Assembly (NCBI RefSeq): GCF_002899895.1
Contig: NZ_PPEI02000001.1
Span: 248,001-312,000 of the forward strand
Reading direction: 5' to 3'
Length of the DNA stretch: 64,000 nt
From: Chryseobacterium oncorhynchi
Lineage (GTDB): Bacteria; Bacteroidota; Bacteroidia; Flavobacteriales; Weeksellaceae
The translations under genes were made by a program, and so were the position numbers. The notes under the pieces are model-generated. The model was given only the letters and a program-made list of their open reading frames with translations, made no database searches and had not been told where the DNA came from. Numbering within the stretch: position 1 is the stretch's first letter; the number at the start of each line of letters is the position of its first letter. Positions 44,505-52,874 of the stretch are shown here, piece after piece.

Positions 44505-44534
44505 AATAAAAGCCCGGAAAGCCGAGCTTTTATT
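44505..44534 (-). terminator. Terminator after etfA
   Basis: Stem AATAAAAGC/GCTTTTATT with an inner CGG/CCG extension around an AAAG loop and a small mismatch. It lies 100 bases past the etfA stop; no nearer terminator is apparent. Confidence 0.65.
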
Positions 44535-44634
44535 GTATTGTATATGATTGTCAATGGTCAATCGTGAATTCTAATTCGCTGGTGAATTACTAAAATTTAC
44601 AAGCAAAATGAATTGACTATTCACCATTTCTTAT

Positions 44635-45582
44635 CTATCCTTTTATTGCTTTGATTTTCTCTGTTAATGCAGGAATAATCTGGAAAGCATCTCCTACTAC
44701 TCCGTAATCTGCAGACTTGAAGAATGGTGCTTCAGCGTCGCTATTGATTACTACGATAGTTTTTGAAGAGTTTACTCCGGCAAGGTGCTGAATTGCTCCT
44801 GAAATCCCTACTGCAATGTAAAGATTCGGTGAAATAGCTTTACCTGTTTGCCCTACGTGCTCTGTGTGAGGTCTCCACCCGATGTCAGAAACAGGCTTAG
44901 AACATGCTGTAGCAGCTCCTAAAACGTTTGCTAAATCTTCAATCATTCCCCAGTTTTCAGGTCCTTTCATTCCTCTACCAGCAGAAACAACAACTTCTGC
45001 TTCTTTAAGGTCTAATTTACCTGAGCTTTGTTCGTGAGAAATCACTTTAGTATCTTCATTGGCTACTGATAAGTTCTTAACTTCTTCTGAACCTGATACT
45101 GCGTTTTCTTTAACTCCAAAAGCGTTCTGAGAAACAGTAATAATTACTCCGTTCCCTTCAGCTTTTGCATGCATGAATCCTTTTCCTGAGAATGCTCTTC
45201 TCTTTACCTGAAAAGGAGAAAGGCTTTCTGGAGCTTCCAAAACATTGGTAATTAAAGAATAGTTCTTCATAATTGCCAACATTGGTGCTACTGAAGAAGC
45301 ATCTGTAGTGTGAGGGAAAACAATAATGTTTCCATCTGCTACTTCATTTACAGCTTGTGCAAATGCCTTAGCTGAAAAGTTTTTAAGACTTTCGTCCTTA
45401 ATATTGATAACATTTGATGCTCCATATTTGTATAATAAATCTGAAGAATCGGTAGGGTTTACAGAGATCGCGGTAACAGTGTCACCAGCTTTATCTGCAA
45501 CAGCTTTAGCATAAGAAACTGCTTCAAAAGCTGCTTTTTTGTAAACTCCATTTATATTTTCTGCGTATACGAATACTGCCAT
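44635..45582 (-). CDS. etfA: Electron transfer flavoprotein subunit alpha
   Basis: Heterodimer partner of EtfB, carrying FAD and passing electrons from acyl-CoA dehydrogenases to the quinone pool. 315 residues, normal length. The FAD-binding C-terminal domain is clear: VVSAGRGMKGPENWGMIEDL, TACSKPVSDIGWRPHTEHVG, QTGKAISPNLYIAVGISGAI and INSDAEAPFFKSADYGVVGD. ATG at 45582. It follows etfB by 40 bases on the same strand and is co-transcribed. Confidence 0.95.
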   Translation of the reverse strand: MAVFVYAENINGVYKKAAFEAVSYAKAVADKAGDTVTAISVNPTDSSDLLYKYGASNVINIKDESLKNFSAKAFAQAVNEVADGNIIVFPHTTDASSVAPMLAIMKNYSLITNVLEAPESLSPFQVKRRAFSGKGFMHAKAEGNGVIITVSQNAFGVKENAVSGSEEVKNLSVANEDTKVISHEQSSGKLDLKEAEVVVSAGRGMKGPENWGMIEDLANVLGAATACSKPVSDIGWRPHTEHVGQTGKAISPNLYIAVGISGAIQHLAGVNSSKTIVVINSDAEAPFFKSADYGVVGDAFQIIPALTEKIKAIKG

Positions 45583-45622
45583 TTTCTTAAATTTAAAGAT
45601 TAAAAAATTAAAGGATTAATGA

Positions 45623-46369
45623 TTAGATCACTTTAGCTTCTTCGTGAAGTAGTCTTACCAATTCATCTAAATTGTCTGGAGAAACCATTTTCACAGCAGC
45701 TCTTGGAGGAACGCTATCATAAGATACTCCCTGAACTTTTACTTCAGATGAAGTAGGTTCTACTACCTGCAAAGGTTTTGTTCTTGCAGACATAATTCCT
45801 CTCATGTTTGGAATGATAAGGTCTTTTTCGTCTACCAATCCTTTTTGACCTGCAATAATTGCTGGCAATTTAACAGAAATAGTTTCTTTTCCTCCTTCGA
45901 TTTCTCTAATTGCAGTAGCTTCGCTTCCGTTTACGTCTAATCCTACAGATGCATTTACGAAAGGTTGGTTTAGCAATTGAGCTACCATTCCCGGAACAGA
46001 ACCTCCGTTATAATCGATTGATTCTTTACCGCAAAGGATAAGATCATATCCTCCGTTTTGAGCTACAGCAGCAATTTCTTTTGCCGTAGAATAGCTATCC
46101 TTTGGATCAAGGTTTACTCTTACTGCATCATTTGCACCGATTGCTAAAGCTTTTCTGATTACAGGTTCTGTAGCAGCATCTCCTACGTTGATTACTGTTA
46201 CAGTTGCTCCCTGAGATTCCTGAAGTTTAACCGCTTTTGTTAACGCAAATTCATCTAGCGGGTTGATTACCCACTGAATTCCATTTTTGTCAAATGCAGA
46301 TTTATCTGCTGTAAAGTTAATTTTGGAAGTAGTATCCGGAACACTACTAATACAAACTAATATTTTCAT
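45623..46369 (-). CDS. etfB: Electron transfer flavoprotein subunit beta
   Basis: 248 residues. Binds AMP and packs against EtfA. The family signature is seen in MKILVCISSVPDTTSKINF, NPLDEFALTKAVKL, ILCGKESIDYNGGSVPGMVA, and the conserved C-terminal helix LVRLLHEEAKV. ATG at 46369. It is the promoter-proximal gene of the etfBA unit; two unusual palindromes centred on ATGCAT lie in the leader region. Confidence 0.94.
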   Translation of the reverse strand: MKILVCISSVPDTTSKINFTADKSAFDKNGIQWVINPLDEFALTKAVKLQESQGATVTVINVGDAATEPVIRKALAIGANDAVRVNLDPKDSYSTAKEIAAVAQNGGYDLILCGKESIDYNGGSVPGMVAQLLNQPFVNASVGLDVNGSEATAIREIEGGKETISVKLPAIIAGQKGLVDEKDLIIPNMRGIMSARTKPLQVVEPTSSEVKVQGVSYDSVPPRAAVKMVSPDNLDELVRLLHEEAKVI

Positions 46370-46391
46370 GTGTACTATTTTATTTTTTCTC

Positions 46392-46484
46392 TTTTATGCA
46401 TAAAATCATGACAGTTTATGCAGAGATTTTGTTTCATTTAATTTTTGCTAATATAAATAAAAAATATATTATGCATGCATAATA
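46392..46484. promoter_or_regulatory. ATGCAT-centred palindromes upstream of etfB
   Basis: TTTTATGCATAAAA (46392-46405) and TATTATGCATGCATAATA (46467-46484) are perfect palindromes 61 bases apart, 23 and 98 bases before the etfB start codon. They have the size and symmetry of dimeric operator sites. No T-run follows either, so they are not terminators. Confidence 0.5.
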
Positions 46485-46521
46485 CTTACTAAATTATTAT
46501 TCAATACATTAGATGTATTTA

Positions 46522-47226
46522 CTACGCTGGTTTCGTTGCCCTAAACTCTATTTTACTAGGTAAAACCCTCGAATTCATCTTTAAAATATCTAATACCAGA
46601 TTCCCCATATCTTCAGGCTGAATCTTCCAATTATCTTTTTCCGACGGAATATTTCCATTAAAATGGGTGGCTACTGATCCGGGCATAATCACTGTAGATT
46701 TGATATTATATTTTCTTAGATCAATCATAGCTGCCTGAGTAAAACCTACGACTCCAAATTTTGAAGCATTGTAGCCTGTACCGTTTTCAAAGAAGTTGGC
46801 TCCTGCTAAACTTGAAATAGTAATATAATAACCCTCTGTCTTTTTCAATTCTTCCACAGAGGCTTTTAAAGTATAGAAAACACCTGTAAGATTGGTTTCT
46901 ATCATATCATTCCATTCTTCAGCAGACAACTCGTCTACAGGCTTAAATATTCCCAATCCGGCATTGGCTATCACATAATCCAGCCGTCCGAATTTTTCAG
47001 TAATATGTTTTACTGCTGTTTCTTCACTTTCCAGGCTTCGTACATCAGATACAATTCCTAGTACATTTTCTGAATACTTCTTTAGTTCTTCCTCGGCTTT
47101 CAGCACATCCTCACTTTTTCGTCCTGAAAATGCCACTGAGATTCCATTTTCGAGTAAGATTTTGGCGATTCCAAAACCGACCCCTTTTGTTCCTCCCGTG
47201 ATATAAGCTGTTTTATTTTCTGACAT
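46522..47226 (-). CDS. Short-chain dehydrogenase/reductase
   Basis: 234 residues with the classical SDR features: TGGTKGVGFGIA cofactor loop near residues 10-21, VIANAGLG, ISSLAGA with the catalytic Ser region, and GYNASKFGVVGF with Tyr and Lys of the active site. The FSGRKSED stretch suggests NADP preference. The C-terminus is short and lacks a membrane anchor. Possibly a 3-oxoacyl or sugar reductase; the substrate is unknown. It stands alone between the first T9SS gene and etfB. Confidence 0.85.
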   Translation of the reverse strand: MSENKTAYITGGTKGVGFGIAKILLENGISVAFSGRKSEDVLKAEEELKKYSENVLGIVSDVRSLESEETAVKHITEKFGRLDYVIANAGLGIFKPVDELSAEEWNDMIETNLTGVFYTLKASVEELKKTEGYYITISSLAGANFFENGTGYNASKFGVVGFTQAAMIDLRKYNIKSTVIMPGSVATHFNGNIPSEKDNWKIQPEDMGNLVLDILKMNSRVLPSKIEFRATKPA

Positions 47227-47255
47227 TGTTCACAATTTATTTCTCTAAAATAACA

Positions 47256-47279
47256 AAAACGCTCCAATTGGAGCGTTTT
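47256..47279 (-). terminator. Terminator after the first T9SS cargo gene
   Basis: 10-bp stem AAAACGCTCC/GGAGCGTTTT with an AATT loop and a T-run on the minus strand, 25 bases past the stop. Confidence 0.9.
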
Positions 47280-47303
47280 ACTGATACTAAGATTTATCAG
47301 GTA

Positions 47304-48221
47304 TTATTTTTTGATGAATTTATCGGTAGTTTTACCGGCTTTCGTTTCAATATTAATGATATAGCTTCCTGCATTAAGGCTTCTTACATCAACTTTATTT
47401 TCAACAATGTTTACGTCCACTTTTCTTCCTCCCATATCAAATACTTCAACTTTGTTGATTTTTTCTCCACCTTTAATAGATAAGTAATCCGAAGTTGGAT
47501 TTGGAGAAACTGTAAGGCTTTCTTTTTTAGCTGCTGTTTCAGAAGTCCCAAGATTTACTCTATTAACCAAGAACGTATCTAGTCCTATGATATCAGAGTT
47601 AAGTCCACTTGGCCCTCCATTAGTTACAAAATATCTAAAGCCAAACTTCACAGGAACAGGAACAGTTCCTACACCACTCATTACAAAACTATATTTTGTC
47701 CATGTTTTAGGATAAACAAACCCTCCTACTAAATTTGGATTAACTGAAACCCCAAGATTGGTAAAAGAACCTACATCTGTAGCCCCTGTAGAAGGAACCA
47801 CTGTAGTTGCTGCAGTACTATAGCGCAATTCTAATCTATCTGGATAGTCCTGAGCCGCATCTGTTCCCTTTCTAGAATAGAAACTTACTTCATCGCCATC
47901 TTTTACATTAATAACTGGCGTAATTAACCAATTGCTAATATTCCCAGCCCCTGAAGTACTGTTAAAATTTACAATGGCAAAAGAGTTCGCACCTCCAGCC
48001 TGTCCTACAGGAAGGGTATTAACGTTTCCACTACCAAATATAGCAGCATCTAAAGGAAGAGTAAAACTTCCCGGACCCCACAAAACTGTAGTAGCAGGAG
48101 TACTTTGATTAGTTCTCGTCCAGTCTACAGGAAAAGCACCATCGAATCCATAGCTGAACACCGTTTGAGCATTTAAAGAGCATAGTCCTAAAAAGGCTCC
48201 CAATAGTAAAATTTTCTTCAT
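47304..48221 (-). CDS. T9SS cargo protein with choice-of-anchor J-like domain
   Basis: 305 residues. Signal peptide MKKILLLGAFLGLCSLNAQ; then a beta-sandwich domain of the choice-of-anchor J (MAM/LamG-like) type, visible as NWLITPVINVKDGDEVSFYS and DRLELRYSTA. The C-terminal 75 residues are a type A sorting domain: SLTVSPNPTSDYLSIKGG, KVEVFDMGGRKVD, GSYIINIETKAGKTTDKFIK. Exported through the Sec and then type IX pathway to the cell surface. No catalytic motif is visible. Its CTD is closely related to that of the next upstream protein, suggesting tandem duplication of the sorting part. Confidence 0.85.
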   Translation of the reverse strand: MKKILLLGAFLGLCSLNAQTVFSYGFDGAFPVDWTRTNQSTPATTVLWGPGSFTLPLDAAIFGSGNVNTLPVGQAGGANSFAIVNFNSTSGAGNISNWLITPVINVKDGDEVSFYSRKGTDAAQDYPDRLELRYSTAATTVVPSTGATDVGSFTNLGVSVNPNLVGGFVYPKTWTKYSFVMSGVGTVPVPVKFGFRYFVTNGGPSGLNSDIIGLDTFLVNRVNLGTSETAAKKESLTVSPNPTSDYLSIKGGEKINKVEVFDMGGRKVDVNIVENKVDVRSLNAGSYIINIETKAGKTTDKFIKK

Positions 48222-48583
48222 GATAAATTATTTTTTAATTATTGTAAATATATAAAATCCCAACCATACAACCAAATAAACAATTAAAATTTCATAAAAA
48301 AAAGAAATAAATTGAATTATATATTTCAATTTAAAGGAAAACATACATACTCATCATATATAAAAAGCTCGACATCCAAAACATAAAATAAACACATATA
48401 TCAATTTATATTAAAAATTTACATTTAAGCAAATGTTTTGCTTAATTTAAATTCATTTTTATAATCAATTGATTCTTCTATGTCAGAATTTAATCTTTCT
48501 ATACTCATTATCAAACGAATAAAAGTGCTATACAAAAAAACGCTCCACATGAAGCGTTTCATTGTTATTAAAAGTGATGGTCA
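48222..48583. other. Gene-free stretch of 362 bases
   Basis: AT-rich spacer between the two T9SS genes. It contains a terminator near 48538-48559 for the upstream gene and a small perfect hairpin TTAAGCAAA/TTTGCTTAA with a 3-base loop (48425-48445). No coding frame or RNA feature is recognised; the promoter of the downstream T9SS gene is presumably inside. Confidence 0.5.
48538..48559 (-). terminator. Terminator after the second T9SS cargo gene
   Basis: 7-bp stem AAACGCT/AGCGTTT, loop of 8 bases, T-run on the minus strand. Similar in sequence to the terminator at 47256-47279 of the related gene. Confidence 0.7.
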
Positions 48584-49498
48584 TTATTTTTTAATAAATT
48601 TTTCGGTAAAGTTCCCTTTTTCTGTTTCTATATTTAATAAATACTCTCCAAATTGTAAATTTCTTACATCTACTTTACCATCATTTAATGTAACATCAAT
48701 CTTTTTCCCAACCAGATCATAAACTTTAATATTTTTGATCTTATTTGAAGAATTGATGTGTATAAAGTCGACTACAGGGTTAGGATATAGTATTATTTCC
48801 TTTTTATTAAATCCTGTTTCTTTCACAGACATCACTGTTTCACTATTTATCTTAATATTATCAATATATGCTATCCCCAATCCATTATTATGAACAAATC
48901 GTAATTGATCAATATTAAAAGCAGAAACTGAAGCCCCTGTATAAACCAAGACGTCATTAAGGTAATATCTAATATCCGTAAGTGTTCCCACTACCTTGAT
49001 TCTATACCAGGTATTGGGGCTCCAAATTACCGAGGTAGCTATCAGCCCCGGAACACCTGAAACGGAATTTAAAATCTTCATCTTTCCTGCTTTATCAAAA
49101 TCCATTCTTACAACATATTTTTCTTCAAGGCTATTCATCGCCTGAAATCCGAAAACAGATCCATTAATCTGGGACATATTGATATCAAATGAAACTGAAA
49201 AATTGGTAAAATCCAGTGGTGTTGGCAAGTTATAAAAACCACCAATAATAGGCTCCGATTGCACTCCGAAAGTAGCTTCCCTAACGATTTTCAGGGAATT
49301 GTTACCATGCGTTGCATTATCTACACTGATGGTTTGGTGGGTTACATTTTCAGGAACTCCTCCTGTTGGAGTACTGATCCATGCTCCTTGACCGTGAATA
49401 TTTCCGTTTATAAACCCTTCATTGTTTTCAAAGGAAATAGTTTGCGCAAAGGAAAGCACTGTAAACAAGGCAAATGCGATTGAGTAATAAGTTTTCAT
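48584..49498 (-). CDS. T9SS cargo protein with LamG/jelly-roll-like domain
   Basis: 304 residues. Signal peptide MKTYYSIAFALFTVLSFAQ; a concanavalin-like beta-sandwich (SFDINMSQINGSVFGFQAMN, WYRIKVVGTLTDIRYYLNDV) and a C-terminal type A sorting domain (EIILYPNPVVDFIHINSS, KVYDLVGKKIDV, FGEYLLNIETEKGNFTEKFI). Surface-exposed via the type IX system. Function of the sandwich domain, possibly polysaccharide binding, is not determined. It lies upstream of the first T9SS gene in the same orientation and the two share similar sorting domains. Confidence 0.83.
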   Translation of the reverse strand: MKTYYSIAFALFTVLSFAQTISFENNEGFINGNIHGQGAWISTPTGGVPENVTHQTISVDNATHGNNSLKIVREATFGVQSEPIIGGFYNLPTPLDFTNFSVSFDINMSQINGSVFGFQAMNSLEEKYVVRMDFDKAGKMKILNSVSGVPGLIATSVIWSPNTWYRIKVVGTLTDIRYYLNDVLVYTGASVSAFNIDQLRFVHNNGLGIAYIDNIKINSETVMSVKETGFNKKEIILYPNPVVDFIHINSSNKIKNIKVYDLVGKKIDVTLNDGKVDVRNLQFGEYLLNIETEKGNFTEKFIKK

Positions 49499-49654
49499 AT
49501 GGTTTCAAGTTTGGAATAAAAATAAGAACTTTCCACATAAAGTGAAATATCTTTAATGAAATAATAACTAAAGCTTTTAATTTCAATGAATTTAATTTTA
49601 AATCCCCATTAAAAACACTATTTAAACCACATGATACCATTCGAAATAAAGCAA

Positions 49655-49690
49655 AAAATGAGGTGCTTCTTTACAGAAACACCTCATTTT
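49655..49690 (-). terminator. Terminator after the M20 dipeptidase
   Basis: 11-bp stem AAAATGAGGTG/CACCTCATTTT with a 14-base loop, T-rich on the minus strand. Confidence 0.85.
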
Positions 49691-49709
49691 ATATAGTCTA
49701 AGAATTTAA

Positions 49710-51089
49710 TTACTTTGAATAATTTTCAAAGAACAATGGGATACTCTCAATTCCTTTATAGAAATTAAATAACCCATAATGTTCGTTTGGAGAGTGGATC
49801 GCATCAGAATCCAAACCAAAGCCCATCAATACAGACTTAGCTCCTAAAACCTTTTCAAACATAGAGGTGATCGGAATACTTCCTCCACTTCTGTATGGCA
49901 ATACTTCTTTACCAAATGCAGTTTCCATAGCTTGCTTAGCAGCCAAGAATTCTTTGGTATCGCTTTGTAGAACATAAGGCATACCTCCGTGGTGAGGAGT
50001 TACTTTTACTTTTACTGTATCTGGTGCAATTTTCTCGAAATACTTTGTAAACTTCTCTGTAATTTCTTCCGGAGTCTGATAAGGAACCAGACGCATTGAG
50101 ATCTTTGCAAAAGCCTTTGATGGAATAACCGTTTTAGCTCCTTCTCCTGTATAACCACCCCAGATACCATTACAGTCTAAAGTAGGACGAATTGAAGCTC
50201 TTTCCAGTGTTGTATACCCTTTTTCTCCTTCTACTCCACTTAATCCGATTGATTTTTTGAATTCTTCAGGATTATCCTTCAGTTTATTCATTTCAGCTCT
50301 GTCAGAATCTGATACAACTTCTACATTATCATAGAACCCGTCAATAGTAATATGCCCGTTTTCATCAATAAGATTAGCAATCATTCTGGAAAGTACATGA
50401 ATCGGGTTTGGAACTGCTCCACCATAAAGCCCTGAATGAAGGTCTCTGTTTGGTCCTTCCACCTCTACTTCTACATAGCTTAATCCTCTTAAACCAGTAG
50501 TAACAGTAGGCTGCTCGTTGCTGTAGATATGAGTATCAGAGATTAGAATACAATCACAAGATAATTTCTCTTTATTTTCATTCACAAAGTCTCCTAAGCT
50601 TACAGAACCTACTTCTTCTTCACCTTCTAAGATAAACTTAACGTTACAAGGAAGTGTATTGGTTTTCATCATAGCTTCAAAAGCCTTCACATGCATAAAG
50701 AACTGTCCTTTATCATCTGCGGAACCTCTTGCAAAGATGGCACCCTCTGGATGAAGCTCAGTTTTTTCAATATAAGGTTCAAAAGGAGGTTTTCTCCATA
50801 ACTCCAATGGGTCTGCCGGCTGCACATCATAGTGCCCGTATACCAATACTGTTGGTAGGTTTGTATCTATAATTTTTTCTCCAAAAACAATAGGATATCC
50901 TTTTGTTTCGCATACTTCAACATTATCAGCTCCTGCATTTCTAAGGTGTTCTGCACATACATCTGCACACTTCAATACGTCATTTTTATAAGCCGGATCT
51001 GCAGAAATGGAAGGAATTCTCAATAACTCAAATAATTCATCCACGAAACGCTGCTTGTTTTCGTTAATGTAATTTAATGTCTCTTGCAT
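49710..51089 (-). CDS. M20-family dipeptidase
   Basis: 460 residues from the ATG at 51089 (MQETLNYINENKQRF). Translating from an ATG at 51164 would add a hydrophobic, non-homologous tail and is rejected. Zinc-binding motifs: VLVYGHYDVQPAD with the first metal His, ARGSADDKGQFFMHV with the bridging Asp, and EGEEEVGS with the catalytic Glu pair. GGSIPITSMFEKVLG and IHSPNEHYG complete the active site. This fits the cytosolic non-specific dipeptidase / carnosinase-like M20 group, hydrolysing dipeptides in the cytoplasm. A single-gene unit ended by a clear hairpin. Confidence 0.9.
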   Translation of the reverse strand: MQETLNYINENKQRFVDELFELLRIPSISADPAYKNDVLKCADVCAEHLRNAGADNVEVCETKGYPIVFGEKIIDTNLPTVLVYGHYDVQPADPLELWRKPPFEPYIEKTELHPEGAIFARGSADDKGQFFMHVKAFEAMMKTNTLPCNVKFILEGEEEVGSVSLGDFVNENKEKLSCDCILISDTHIYSNEQPTVTTGLRGLSYVEVEVEGPNRDLHSGLYGGAVPNPIHVLSRMIANLIDENGHITIDGFYDNVEVVSDSDRAEMNKLKDNPEEFKKSIGLSGVEGEKGYTTLERASIRPTLDCNGIWGGYTGEGAKTVIPSKAFAKISMRLVPYQTPEEITEKFTKYFEKIAPDTVKVKVTPHHGGMPYVLQSDTKEFLAAKQAMETAFGKEVLPYRSGGSIPITSMFEKVLGAKSVLMGFGLDSDAIHSPNEHYGLFNFYKGIESIPLFFENYSK

Positions 51090-51215
51090 TGTAAAAATTT
51101 GTTTGGTTAAAATTAAAAAAAAAGCCCCGCAGGACCAAGCAAAAACAGAGGATTTTCTGAACAATTAGATTATTTCCTTGTAATTTACCTATGAACCAAT
51201 TTTTTTAAATAAAAA

Positions 51216-51237
51216 TGCCCTGTAAAGAAACAGGGCA
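51216..51237 (-). terminator. Terminator after the Ala/Glu-rich lipoprotein
   Basis: 7-bp stem TGCCCTG/CAGGGCA with an 8-base loop and T-run (ATTTTTATTT) on the minus strand. Confidence 0.8.
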
Positions 51238-51259
51238 ATTGTATATGGTATACTTATAA

Positions 51260-51535
51260 TTAGTGTTTAGCTTCTGGAGCCTTTTCTGTAGTTTCAGCAG
51301 GCTTTGCAGCAGCAGTACTATCTTTTTTAGGAGCCGCAGCTTCAGGCTTTGCAGCCTCTTCTTTGTGTTCAGCAGCAGCTTCATGTCCGTGAGCTTTCCC
51401 TTCTCCCTGTACATCATCAGAATATCTTTCTACTCCTTCTTCTAGTTTCAGAGTGTTTTTATTTCCCCCAGCAGGTATTTTTTTACAGCTTACAGCTACC
51501 GTTGCAATCGCTAAACATATAATTAATTTTCTCAT
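51260..51535 (-). CDS. Ala/Glu/Lys-rich lipoprotein
   Basis: 91 residues. The signal MRKLIICLAIATVAVSC ends with the lipidated Cys17, then a KKIPAGG linker and a low-complexity tail of Ala, Glu, Lys and Pro (EAAAPKKDSTAAAKPAETTE) with a His-Gly-His cluster near residue 50. The tail is likely disordered and extends from the membrane. No domain is recognised. Overlapping open frames in other frames here are artefacts of the repetitive composition. Its own terminator follows. Confidence 0.7.
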   Translation of the reverse strand: MRKLIICLAIATVAVSCKKIPAGGNKNTLKLEEGVERYSDDVQGEGKAHGHEAAAEHKEEAAKPEAAAPKKDSTAAAKPAETTEKAPEAKH

Positions 51536-51590
51536 GCTTAAATTTTAGATTGCCCAAAATTAAGAAATCCTGCTTTTTTCGGCAACATTT

Positions 51591-52739
51591 TTATACTGAT
51601 TTTAAAATTATTTTCCCTTTTTTGGATTGTGTAAAAATAAGGTAGTCATTTCCGCCGTCTTTTAACCCATATTTCTTCTTGATTTCTTCAGGCTTTAGAG
51701 GGTAGTTTTTTGAAATAATATTAAAGTGGCCTTTCTTTTTAATATTCTTAGAATCAATAGCTTCCATTTCAAAAATACGTCCTGGAAATTCTTCTTTTTT
51801 TTCAGAAGATGTATAAAGGTGAGTATTGGGATGAAGTTTTTTCAATCCAAATTTTTCTGATATTAAATTAAAGATTCCGGCCTTTAAAATGGAATTGTTT
51901 GGGATATAAATGAATTTTTCAGGTTCGGAATACTCTGATTTGGCATTTTCCTCTTCCCCAAAAGTGAAGCTAAAAGCAGATTCACCACTTTCTAGGTTCA
52001 CACAATTGCAAATAATATCTTTCTTATTTTCTTTGGATAAAAAGATCACAACTTCTTTTACATCATTTTTCAGGGCAATACAATCAATCCTGAAAATATT
52101 GGATAAGGCTGAGACAAGATATTTCAGATCAATTAACGGCGAAAGTTTAATGATAACCTGATCTGATATTGATAATAACTTTTCATGAATCTCAAGGATA
52201 TTCGGAGAAAGATCCTCTAAAAGAAAGACTTTATTTTTATTTTGGTCCCTGCGTGCCGGATCTAAATAAATAGTATCAAAACTTTCTTGATTTTCATTTA
52301 AAAAGTCCTCTAATTTCTGATTAATAAATCTTGCTTGCTTTCCTAATGTATTCCAATTGTGCTCTACAATCTCTAAAAGCTCTGTATTTTGCTCTATTAA
52401 AGTAATATCATCAAAATTTTGAGACAGGTAATAAGCGTCTATTCCAAAACCACTTGTGAGATCTATGAACTTTTTTCCTTTTAAAATTTCAGATTTATAA
52501 AAAGCTGTCTTTTCAGATGATGACTGCTCTAAACTAAGCTGTGGAGGGAAAATAATTCCATCTTTTAATAAAAAAGGAAACTTTTTCTCTGCAACCTGCT
52601 TTCCTTTGATTTGCTGTACGATTTCTTGTATGGAAACCTCCGGAAATGGTGATTTTTTCAATAATAATGAGTGCAGATCTGTCTTTAGATTTGCGTTGAT
52701 ATAATTTTGAACGTCTTTGTTTAATAGTTTGTTTCCCAC
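51591..52739 (-). CDS. SAM-dependent methyltransferase of the THUMP-like family
   Basis: Class I methyltransferase; 383 residues from a GTG at 52739 (MGNKLLNKDVQNYIN). Motif I is KFIDLTSGFGIDAYYLS, post-I is ITLIEQNTELLEIVE, and motif IV is IYLDPARRDQNKNKVFLLED, typical of the RlmKL/THUMP-like group acting on nucleic acid or protein. A longer open frame starting at 52847 passes through the palindromic repeat at 52775-52864, so its first 36 residues are probably not real; the domain begins just downstream of the GTG. The target of methylation is not known. Confidence 0.78.
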   Translation of the reverse strand: MGNKLLNKDVQNYINANLKTDLHSLLLKKSPFPEVSIQEIVQQIKGKQVAEKKFPFLLKDGIIFPPQLSLEQSSSEKTAFYKSEILKGKKFIDLTSGFGIDAYYLSQNFDDITLIEQNTELLEIVEHNWNTLGKQARFINQKLEDFLNENQESFDTIYLDPARRDQNKNKVFLLEDLSPNILEIHEKLLSISDQVIIKLSPLIDLKYLVSALSNIFRIDCIALKNDVKEVVIFLSKENKKDIICNCVNLESGESAFSFTFGEEENAKSEYSEPEKFIYIPNNSILKAGIFNLISEKFGLKKLHPNTHLYTSSEKKEEFPGRIFEMEAIDSKNIKKKGHFNIISKNYPLKPEEIKKKYGLKDGGNDYLIFTQSKKGKIILKSV

Positions 52740-52774
52740 AGATTTGTTCCAGATTGTAAATAATAATATGAATA

Positions 52775-52864
52775 CTTCGATTCCGCTTAGCATGGCATCT
52801 CTAATACTAATTGTTTTATTCTTACAATTAATTTGTAAGAATGTCATGCTGAATGGAATCGAAG
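52775..52864. repeat. REP-like palindromic element at the 5' end of the methyltransferase gene
   Basis: Left arm CTTCGATTCC...GGCAT (52775-52798) and right arm ATGTCATGCTG...ATCGAAG (52841-52864) are inverted copies with 20 of 24 positions matching. A second inner palindrome ATTCTTACAA/TTGTAAGAAT lies inside. It belongs to the same repeat family as 1938-2007. Because it is AT-rich and open in the minus frame, it extends the methyltransferase frame artificially. Confidence 0.75.
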
Positions 52865-52874
52865 CATCATTATA

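Noticed and set aside
44540-44634. Further palindromic repeat in the etfA-DUF151 spacer
   Set aside because: Some short inverted words (GTCAAT/ATTGAC) occur, but no arm longer than about 8 bases pairs convincingly.
51205-51445. Overlapping open frames on both strands at the Ala/Glu-rich lipoprotein
   Set aside because: They arise from the repetitive codon composition of the lipoprotein tail; only the frame at 51260-51535 has a signal peptide and lipobox.
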